This document shows positions 33,900-39,422 of a stretch of DNA of 39,422 bases, one piece after another. The DNA is from Belliella aquatica. Its GTDB lineage: Bacteria; Bacteroidota; Bacteroidia; Cytophagales; Cyclobacteriaceae. Positions within the stretch are counted from its first letter, which is position 1, and every line of letters begins with the position of its first letter. The DNA is taken from positions 1 to 39,422 of the forward strand of contig NZ_BMFD01000024.1 in the NCBI RefSeq assembly GCF_014637795.1, read 5' to 3'. Made by a program: the position numbers and the translations under genes. The notes beneath the pieces were generated by a model. That model was not told the DNA's origin. It saw nothing but the letters and a program-made list of their open reading frames with translations, and did no database searches.

Positions 33900-34408
33900 A
33901 TATAAACAATTAATTATTAAAAACACATTTAAAGGCTGTGCCGTTCTCCTAAAAAGTAATCCTAACCGGTATTGAAAACTTTTCAGAATGAATTTACCCC
34001 CCCCAATATTAAAAAGCAAGTTCAACCTAACTTTATTTTTTTGTTTTTATAATGATTAAATATGTTTTTTATGTGATTTTTTTCTTCTTATTTACTCTTT
34101 TAGCCAGTATATATTCATTTTATGTAATTTCATTTATATGGTTTTTTTACAATATTGTTTAAAAAAAAATCACACCTCGCCCAATATCCCCATAAGCATG
34201 GACGACATTAGATTATCCTGAAGAAAGGTCGTACCTAAAACACTGAACTCATCAGCCACCATCTTTTACAATGGATTGAAATCAAAGGTTAGAATGTTGT
34301 TCCCTCCTACGGAGTTTTTTCAACTTCCTCCAAAATATTCTTTTGTTAAAATTTCTTCTACTTGATTTATTTCCATACTTTTGCGCCCTTATTGGGAAAT
34401 GAAGCTGC
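33900..34408. other. AT-rich gene-less stretch between divergent genes
   Basis: About 500 bp with no credible gene. It contains an uninterrupted run of eight C (33997-34004), about 100 bp upstream of the peptide ATG, very T-rich sequence (34026-34170), and a -7-like TACTTTTG at 34376-34383 just before the pseudouridine synthase gene, without a well-spaced -33 TTG. The peptide operon promoter must lie in the left part. Confidence 0.6.
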
Positions 34409-35119
34409 ATGAAGAAAATTGATTTTAAAGATCTTATTCTGTTTGAAAATGAGGATTACCTCGTGATCAATAAGCTTCCATATTTATCGACATTGGATGA
34501 CCGGCATGAGGCCCAGAATATTCTGGACTTGGCCAAAGGATACACCCCTGATGCCCAGGTGTGTCATCGTCTGGACAAGGAGACTTCCGGTTGCCTGGCA
34601 ATAGCCAAGCATCCTGTAGCCTACCGAAATATCGCCATCCAGTTTGAAGACAGAAAAGTTGATAAAATCTATCATGCAGTAGTAGAAGGCATCCATGATT
34701 ACAAAGATGTATTGGTGGACAAAAATCTACTCGCCAACAATAAGGGAATCGCCAAAGTCAGCAAAGATGGTAAGCCGGCACAGACGTATTTCAAAACAGT
34801 GAAGACCTATTTCAAGCATTCCTTAATAGAATGCAAACCGGTCACTGGAAGACTCCATCAAATCAGGGTTCACCTGGCTTACTTGAAGTCACCCATCTGT
34901 GGAGATGAAACATACGGAGGAAAGCCCCTTTACCTATCAGAACTCAAAAGGCGATTCAACCTCAAAAAAAACACAGAGGAGCAACCTATCATGCAACGCG
35001 TATCGCTTCATGCTTACGCATTGAATTTCACAGGAGTGAAAGGAGAAAGCATAGAGGTCATTGCTCCATATCCGAAAGATTTTGACGTCTTAGTCAAGCA
35101 ATTGGAGAAAAACAGATAG
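34409..35119 (+). CDS. RluA-family pseudouridine synthase
   Basis: Converts uridine to pseudouridine in rRNA or tRNA. The 236-residue protein has the catalytic motif CHRLDKETSGCLAIAKH, in which the Asp is the nucleophile, an LFENEDYLVINKLPYLST start typical of RluA-type enzymes, and the conserved GRLHQIRVHLAYL segment near the end. There is no N-terminal S4 domain, so it resembles the short RluA/TruC group rather than RluC or RluD. The target position cannot be assigned from sequence. It lies upstream of, and separate from, the ribosomal protein operon. Confidence 0.92.
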   Translation: MKKIDFKDLILFENEDYLVINKLPYLSTLDDRHEAQNILDLAKGYTPDAQVCHRLDKETSGCLAIAKHPVAYRNIAIQFEDRKVDKIYHAVVEGIHDYKDVLVDKNLLANNKGIAKVSKDGKPAQTYFKTVKTYFKHSLIECKPVTGRLHQIRVHLAYLKSPICGDETYGGKPLYLSELKRRFNLKKNTEEQPIMQRVSLHAYALNFTGVKGESIEVIAPYPKDFDVLVKQLEKNR

Positions 35120-35236
35120 TATAAATATTTAAGCCTTCATTAGCTTGGATTACAGCATGTTTTTAGAGTAAAGTCAACAACTTTCAAAAAAAACTGAAGT
35201 AAAGCCGTGAAAATGTGGGCAATAATGTTCTTTCTT

Positions 35237-35267
35237 TTGCATTAAAAAGAAATTACTTCTATCTTTG
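35237..35267 (+). promoter_or_regulatory. Bacteroidota-type promoter of the rplM operon
   Basis: TTG (35237-35239) is followed after 20 bp by TATCTTTG (35260-35267), an exact TTG-N20-TAnnTTTG. It ends 56 bp upstream of the rplM start codon, leaving a leader of roughly 50 nucleotides that could carry autoregulation by a ribosomal protein. Confidence 0.75.
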
Positions 35268-35323
35268 TGTCCCTTTTTGAGGGTGAAATATATTTAACAA
35301 GCTCATAATAAAACATTTACACA

Positions 35324-35767
35324 GTGGATACATTAAGCTATAAAACCATATCAGCGAATGCCGCAACTGTAGAAAAGAACTGGATCGTAGTGGATGCCCA
35401 GGCTGCAGTATTAGGTAGATTCTCAAGTGAGGTAGCGAAAATCTTACGAGGTAAGCATAAGACATCTTATACTCCTCACGTAGACTGCGGAGACAATGTA
35501 ATTGTCATCAATGCAGATAAGGTTAGATTGACTGGTAAAAAGTGGAACGATAAAGTATATGTTCGTCACACTGGATACCCAGGAGGTCAGAGAATCTCTA
35601 CTCCAAAGTTATTGATGCAGAAATCTGCACCAATCTTGGTAGAGAAGGCCGTAAGAGGTATGCTTCCTAAGAACAGACTTGGAAGACAGTTGTACAGAAA
35701 CTTATTCGTGTATGAAGGACCAGAACATCCTCATGCTGCACAACAACCAAAAGAACACAAATTCTAA
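35324..35767 (+). CDS. rplM: 50S ribosomal protein L13
   Basis: Large-subunit protein. The start is GTG at 35324 (VDTLSYKTISANAATVEKNW), which matches the normal N-terminus of Bacteroidota L13. Conserved segments are LGRFSSEVAKILRGK, TGKKWNDKVYVRHTGYPGG and VRGMLPKNRLGRQL. The 147-residue length is usual. It is the first gene of rplM-rpsI-rpsB. A GTG start for an abundant ribosomal protein is unusual and may reduce its initiation rate. Confidence 0.97.
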   Translation: MDTLSYKTISANAATVEKNWIVVDAQAAVLGRFSSEVAKILRGKHKTSYTPHVDCGDNVIVINADKVRLTGKKWNDKVYVRHTGYPGGQRISTPKLLMQKSAPILVEKAVRGMLPKNRLGRQLYRNLFVYEGPEHPHAAQQPKEHKF

Positions 35768-35779
35768 TCAAAGCAGACT

Positions 35780-36166
35780 ATGGAAATTATCAACACAATC
35801 GGTAGAAGAAAGACATCTGTTGCTAGAATCTACATGAAACCAGGAAAAGGTGAGATTTCTGTGAATAACAGAACAATCGAAACTTATTTCCCATTTGATT
35901 TGCATCAGATCGTGGTTAAGCAACCTCTTGCCCTAGTAGGTGTAGATGGTACTTATGATATCACAATCAATGTAGACGGTGGTGGAATCAAAGGTCAAGC
36001 AGAAGCGGCTAGAATGGCAATCGCTAGAGCACTTTGTGAAATCAACGAAGAGCATAGAGGTACATTGAAAAAAGAAGGGTTCTTAACTCGTGATTCCAGA
36101 ATGGTAGAACGTAAGAAGCCGGGACGTAGAAAAGCAAGAAGAAAATTCCAGTTCTCGAAACGTTAA
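35780..36166 (+). CDS. rpsI: 30S ribosomal protein S9
   Basis: Small-subunit protein whose C-terminal tail reaches the P-site tRNA. At 128 residues it has TIGRRKTSVARIYMKPGKGE at the start, GGGIKGQAEAARMAIARAL in the middle, and the basic tail RKKPGRRKARRKFQFSKR ending in SKR, as expected. It begins 12 bp after the rplM stop. Confidence 0.98.
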   Translation: MEIINTIGRRKTSVARIYMKPGKGEISVNNRTIETYFPFDLHQIVVKQPLALVGVDGTYDITINVDGGGIKGQAEAARMAIARALCEINEEHRGTLKKEGFLTRDSRMVERKKPGRRKARRKFQFSKR

Positions 36167-36211
36167 TCGGAAGATTCTTTACATTTTATATCGAAACTAT
36201 ATTATTTATTA

Positions 36212-36973
36212 ATGGCACAAATAGAATATAAAGACTTACTGGATGCTGGTGTTCATTTTGGACACTTAACTAGAAAGTGGGATCCGAGAATGGCTCCGTA
36301 TATCTTCATGGAGAAGAACGGTATCCATATCATCGACCTTAACAAAACGCTTGTTTGCCTAGACGAAGCATCCAACGCAATCAAGCAGATCGTACGCTCA
36401 GGTAAAAAAGTCATGTTCGTAGCTACTAAAAAGCAAGCGAAAGACTTAGTAGCCGATGAAGCTCGAAGACTTAATATGCCTTACGTAACTGAAAGATGGT
36501 TAGGTGGTATGTTGACTAACTTCGCTACAATCAGAAAATCTTTGAAGAAAATGTCTTCCATCGACAAGTTGATGAAAGAAGAAGCTTATCTGAACTTAGC
36601 GAAGAAAGAACGTCTGATGGTCACAAGACAAAGAGAAAAGTTGGAATCTGTATTGGGCGGTATTGCTGACCTGACTAGACTTCCTGCTGCTTTGTTCGTA
36701 GTAGACATCAAAAGAGAGCACATCGCTATAGCCGAAGCACAGAAGCTTGGTATCCCTGTTTTCGCATTGGTAGATACGAACTCTAACCCGAACGAGGTAG
36801 ATTTCCCTATCCCATCCAATGATGATGCATTCAAATCAATCTCTTTGCTCGTAAAAGCGTTTGGCACAGCTATCGAAGAAGGCCTTTCTGAAAGAAAGAG
36901 AGATAAGGAAGATGCTAAACTCACTGAAGAGGAGGAAGCAAAAAAAGCTGTGGACGCTGAGACAAAAGAGTAA
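36212..36973 (+). CDS. rpsB: 30S ribosomal protein S2
   Basis: Small-subunit protein at the head-body junction. At 253 residues it shows [52 protein letters not shown] and [13 protein letters not shown]. The C-terminal tail (about 230-253) is strongly acidic and lysine-rich ([16 protein letters not shown]), which is common in Bacteroidota. It lies 45 bp after rpsI and is followed by a terminator before tsf. Confidence 0.98.
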   Translation: MAQIEYKDLLDAGVHFGHLTRKWDPRMAPYIFMEKNGIHIIDLNKTLVCLDEASNAIKQIVRSGKKVMFVATKKQAKDLVADEARRLNMPYVTERWLGGMLTNFATIRKSLKKMSSIDKLMKEEAYLNLAKKERLMVTRQREKLESVLGGIADLTRLPAALFVVDIKREHIAIAEAQKLGIPVFALVDTNSNPNEVDFPIPSNDDAFKSISLLVKAFGTAIEEGLSERKRDKEDAKLTEEEEAKKAVDAETKE

Positions 36974-37001
36974 TCCACTACTTTGAAATAAATTACAAAA
37001 G

Positions 37002-37040
37002 ATTGAACATCAGGTTTACCCCTATGTTCAATTTTTTGTT
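37002..37040 (+). terminator. Terminator or attenuator between rpsB and tsf
   Basis: The perfect 9-bp stem ATTGAACAT/ATGTTCAAT is followed by TTTTTTG on the plus strand. It is AT-rich, so it may terminate only partly and leave some read-through into tsf. Confidence 0.7.
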
Positions 37041-37137
37041 TTACTACTTGATTACATAACCCTTTCAGTTAGCCAAGGCAAAATGACGGGGATTTATAAA
37101 ATATAGAAAAAGTTTAATCTAATAAATTGACTACAAA

Positions 37138-37968
37138 ATGGCTATTACTGCACAAGAAGTAAATAAATTAAGACAAATGACCGGAGCTGGTATGATGGAC
37201 TGTAAAAAAGCCCTTACCGAAGCTGAAGGAGATTTCGAAAAAGCTATTGATATCCTTAGAAAAAAAGGACAAAAAGTATCTGCTTCTAGAGCTGACAGAG
37301 AGACTAAAGAAGGTGTGATTGTAACGCACGTAAGTGCTGACAGCAAAACTGGAACTTTACTTTCATTGACTTGTGAAACTGATTTTGTGGCTAAGAATGA
37401 AGAGTTTTCTGCTTTTGCAAATACACTTCTTGACCTTGCTACTTCAAACAATGCTACTTCAGTAGAGCAAATCTTGGCATTACCATTCGAAAACATCACT
37501 ACTGCTGAGAAAATCATTGAAATGACTGGTAAGATTGGTGAGAAAATCGAAATCTCTCATTATGAAATCGTATCTGGCGAGGCTGTAGTTCCTTATATTC
37601 ACTCTAATGGTAAATTGGGTGTATTGGTAGCTTTAACAAGCACTAGCGGTGCAGACGTAGAAGAAGCTGGTAAAGATGTAGCGATGCAAATTGCTGCTAT
37701 GAACCCAGTAGCTGTTGATAAGGACGGTGTAGATGCTACTACAGTAGAAAGAGAAATCGAAGTGGGTAAAGACCAAGCAAGACAAGAAGGTAAGCCTGAA
37801 GAAATGCTTGAAAAAATCGCTTTGGGTAAATTGAACAAGTTCTACAAAGAAAACACTTTGTTGAGCCAGCAATTCGTAAAAGACAGCAGCCAAACTATCG
37901 CTCAGTACCTTGATAGCGTAAGCAAAGGAATGACTGTCGCTGCATTTAAGAGAATTTCTATTGGATAA
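37138..37968 (+). CDS. tsf: Translation elongation factor Ts
   Basis: Nucleotide exchange factor for EF-Tu. The 276-residue protein shows the N-terminal UBA-like domain (QEVNKLRQMTGAGMMDCKKA), then CETDFVAKNEEF (the TDFV segment that contacts EF-Tu), and VAMQIAAMNPVAV in the core. The C-terminal residues include QQFVKDSSQTIAQYL. The 164-bp gap after rpsB holds a terminator-like hairpin, so tsf may have its own promoter as well as read-through. Confidence 0.97.
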   Translation: MAITAQEVNKLRQMTGAGMMDCKKALTEAEGDFEKAIDILRKKGQKVSASRADRETKEGVIVTHVSADSKTGTLLSLTCETDFVAKNEEFSAFANTLLDLATSNNATSVEQILALPFENITTAEKIIEMTGKIGEKIEISHYEIVSGEAVVPYIHSNGKLGVLVALTSTSGADVEEAGKDVAMQIAAMNPVAVDKDGVDATTVEREIEVGKDQARQEGKPEEMLEKIALGKLNKFYKENTLLSQQFVKDSSQTIAQYLDSVSKGMTVAAFKRISIG

Positions 37969-38010
37969 TTCTTTTTAGAAATAAGACTTAAGACACAAGA
38001 CTTAAGACAA

Positions 38011-38044
38011 AAAAGCTGACCCTTTGCAGGGTCAGCTTTTTTTG
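38011..38044 (+). terminator. Terminator after tsf
   Basis: The stem AGCTGACCCT/AGGGTCAGCT (10 bp, perfect) with a short loop is followed by seven T. It lies 45 bp after the stop. Confidence 0.9.
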
Positions 38045-38125
38045 TTTTACCATTTCCTTGCTTCGTAATCAAGGTGGTTGAATAGATTTAAAATTGGATT
38101 TCAGCTCTGAAAGTTTGATCTCGAA

Positions 38126-38288
38126 GAGGTCATATGTTTATAAAAAGTAACTAAGACGAGCCATTCGACCCCGTCGGGGTCGTACTCTTCGTGGCATGTT
38201 CGATGCTATAGACATGTGATCCCTTTGGGATCAAGGGAAGGGTGAAAATCAAGATTGATTTCATCTTCAAAAACTGAAAATCTTCGTA
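38126..38288. repeat. 163-bp direct repeat, copy A
   Basis: Begins GAGGTCATATGTTTATAAAAA and contains two exact palindromes, GACCCCGTCGGGGTC (38167-38181) and GATCCCTTTGGGATC (38218-38232). Ends AATCTTCGTA. Copy B at 39158 is about 90% identical in the same orientation. Strings of this type are frequent intergenic repeats in Bacteroidota (from memory). An ORF crossing it on the minus strand is not real. Confidence 0.85.
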
Positions 38289-38387
38289 GGAATTCAGACC
38301 TGCCAGGTTTTTGAAACCTGTCAAATCTAAACTTTTTAAAAAGTCTAACAAACTTCAATTAGCGTCTTTTGCGTGAAACTAAAAAAC
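38289..38387. repeat. Repeat-like sequence between copy A and higA
   Basis: Contains CAGACCTGCCAGGTTTTTGA followed by AACCTGTCAAATC (about 38295-38327), an imperfect inverted repeat of a kind that recurs between genes in Bacteroidota. It is not present after copy B, where the intron end follows instead. On the minus strand it could end the higBA transcript. Confidence 0.5.
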
Positions 38388-38747
38388 TTACACTCCCAAA
38401 ACGATAGAAGCTTCGATATCTAATTTTTTACTGATTTCTCTGGCTATTTTAAGCGTAGGCTCACTTTTCCCATTCAAATATTCACTGATTCTTGAAGTAC
38501 TTACTCCAAGATATTCAGAGAGAGATTTTTGCGTTAAACCTCTTTCTTGCATGCGCAACCTTATGGCTTCTGACAAAGTTGGGGTAGGAATGGGATAGTA
38601 TTTCTCTTCATAATCTGCTACCAAATCAGACAGCAAGTTCAACTCAATGTAACTTTTGGAATCTGAATTTTCTATATTATCAGGGTTCGAAAGTAACTCT
38701 TCTACTCTATTTAAGATTGCTTGATATTCTTTTTCGGATTTAATCAT
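38388..38747 (-). CDS. higA: HigA-type antitoxin (XRE-family HTH)
   Basis: DNA-binding antitoxin of the HigBA type. The 119-residue protein has an N-terminal helical part (1-50, VEELLSNPDNIE) that probably binds HigB, and a C-terminal helix-turn-helix (about 58-115): LSEAIRLRMQERGLTQKSLS, EYLGVSTSRISEYLNGKSEP, and KIAREISKKLDI. It follows the toxin gene by 3 bp, the usual toxin-first order of HigBA. It probably represses its own operon. Confidence 0.9.
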   Translation of the reverse strand: MIKSEKEYQAILNRVEELLSNPDNIENSDSKSYIELNLLSDLVADYEEKYYPIPTPTLSEAIRLRMQERGLTQKSLSEYLGVSTSRISEYLNGKSEPTLKIAREISKKLDIEASIVLGV

Positions 38748-38750
38748 GTT

Positions 38751-39047
38751 TTAAATATTTTGAATATCCTGTATTTTATCATATTCTGCGTGTGTACCAA
38801 TGAATCGGATATAAACCTTTTTGGCATTGAATGAAATTATGGCAATCAGCCGATAATTGTTTCCATTGATATTGAAAACAAATCGATGATTCCCTACATA
38901 ATCAACCGAATTGAAATCTTTTTTGATATCATTTAGAGAGTCCCATTCTTTCTTACTTGTAGTAGAATACCAGAATCGCAATGGCAATTCAGCATCAGCA
39001 TGCTTTTTTGCAAATTCCTGTATTCGCTTATAAGTAACGATCCTCAT
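38751..39047 (-). CDS. higB: HigB-family mRNA interferase toxin
   Basis: Ribosome-dependent mRNA endonuclease of the RelE/HigB superfamily, the toxin of a type II pair. The 98-residue protein has the family pattern: RIVTYKRIQEFAKKHADAEL, LRFWYSTTSKKEWDSLNDIK, the core GNHRFVFNINGNNYRLIAII and the end KKVYIRFIGTHAEYDKI with a conserved His. All expected elements look intact. It is the first gene, followed after 3 bp by the antitoxin; both lie between two copies of a direct repeat. Confidence 0.9.
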   Translation of the reverse strand: MRIVTYKRIQEFAKKHADAELPLRFWYSTTSKKEWDSLNDIKKDFNSVDYVGNHRFVFNINGNNYRLIAIISFNAKKVYIRFIGTHAEYDKIQDIQNI

Positions 39048-39157
39048 TAAATTTTTATAAGAATAAATTATTCTCTATTGCAAAACAAAGTTACAAAATA
39101 TGTAATTAATTTACCATGCTTTTTGTACTGATTTTGAATCGTAAAAAAGACCTCATA

Positions 39158-39319
39158 GAGGTCATATGTTTATAAAAAAGAACTAGGACGGGCTATTCGA
39201 CCCCGTCGGGGTCGTACTCTTCGTTGCATGTTCTATGCTATAGACATGTGATCCCTTTGGGATCGAGGGAAGGGTGGAAACGAGATTGATTTCATCCTCA
39301 AAAACTAAAAATCTTCGTA
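39158..39319. repeat. 163-bp direct repeat, copy B
   Basis: Same orientation as copy A, 1,031-1,032 bp away, with both palindromes conserved (39199-39213 and 39250-39264). Its right end (AATCTTCGTA) coincides within a base or two with the predicted 3' splice junction of the group II intron, so the intron appears to have entered at or inside this repeat. Confidence 0.85.
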
Positions 39320-39422
39320 ATCGAGTAGACGGCCGTGAGCCATAAGCTCACGGTTCGCCTCTCACACCACCGTACGTACGGGTCTCGTATACGGCGGTTC
39401 ACTGGATTGTAGGTTGCGATTT
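39320..39422 (-). mobile_element. 3' end of a group II intron (domains V and VI), running off the window
   Basis: On the minus strand the sequence reads as the end of a bacterial group II intron. The domain V hairpin (39367-39400) begins GAACCGCCGTATACGAGACC and continues CGTACGTACGGTGG, pairing ACCGCCGTA with TACGGTGGT and leaving the typical internal bulge. A linker GTGTGAGAGG leads to the domain VI hairpin CCGTGAG-CTTATGG-CTCACGG (39332-39352), then CCGTCTACTCGAT at the 3' end. The intron body and any reverse transcriptase/maturase ORF lie to the right, outside the window. Confidence 0.8.

Noticed and set aside
38151-38351. 66-codon ORF across repeat copy A
   Set aside because: It reads through the palindromes of a repeat that is non-coding in copy B, where the frame is not preserved.

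Overview
The window looks like chromosome of a Bacteroidota bacterium, most likely order Cytophagales (Cyclobacteriaceae/Algoriphagus-like; this placement is inference). Supporting signs: a type IX secretion (T9SS) type-B C-terminal sorting domain, ExbB with a signal peptide and acidic N-terminal extension, A-rich leaders rather than Shine-Dalgarno sites, promoters of the TTG-N20/21-TAnnTTTG type, three-subunit SdhCAB, the gene order rplM-rpsI-rpsB-tsf, and low GC.

Layout. 1-2.6 kb: an ExbB-(small membrane protein)-ExbD-ExbD proton-channel operon on the minus strand. 2.6-5.7 kb: an accessory island with a 1.2 kb gene-less stretch (five tandem 11-bp repeats), a secreted protein with two Trypco2-like repeats, a gene broken by two in-frame stops, a membrane-anchored protein and a long imperfect inverted repeat. 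5.8-8.5 kb: tRNA-Ser(GGA), type I asparaginase, TatD nuclease and a degenerate intergenic repeat cluster. 8.5-13.1 kb: a minus-strand envelope operon (small ORF, GAF-PP2C phosphatase, NodB deacetylase, processive-type GT2) and a second GT2, divergent from ruvC. 13.8-17.4 kb: an outer-membrane barrel protein and a compact operon of Na+/solute symporter, GNAT acetyltransferase and an alanine/ornithine racemase-family enzyme. 17.9-21.4 kb: sdhCAB.

21.6-31 kb: a 925-residue T9SS substrate overlapping a DCC-family thiol protein, then beta-carbonic anhydrase, fabD, folK, sppA, a flavin-reductase-like protein and a secreted endonuclease/phosphatase-fold enzyme. 30.9-32 kb: an overlapping HipA-like kinase/DUF3037 pair. 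32.2-34.0 kb: an unusual set of a short exported three-cysteine peptide, a beta-propeller lipoprotein and a thioredoxin-like lipoprotein, with a perfect stem-loop after the peptide gene. 34.4-38.0 kb: an RluA-type pseudouridine synthase and the ribosomal protein/EF-Ts cluster. 38.1-39.4 kb: a HigBA toxin-antitoxin pair between two direct copies of a ~163-bp repeat, the second abutting the 3' end of a group II intron that runs off the window.

Most of the window is housekeeping or common Bacteroidota envelope biology. The parts most worth pursuing are the peptide/propeller/thioredoxin set at 32.2-34.0 kb, the duplicated Trypco2-like secreted protein with its decayed neighbour at 3.7-5.7 kb, the racemase/acetyltransferase/symporter operon, and the repeat-flanked HigBA next to the intron. 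Domain names come from reading motifs by eye; no search was run.
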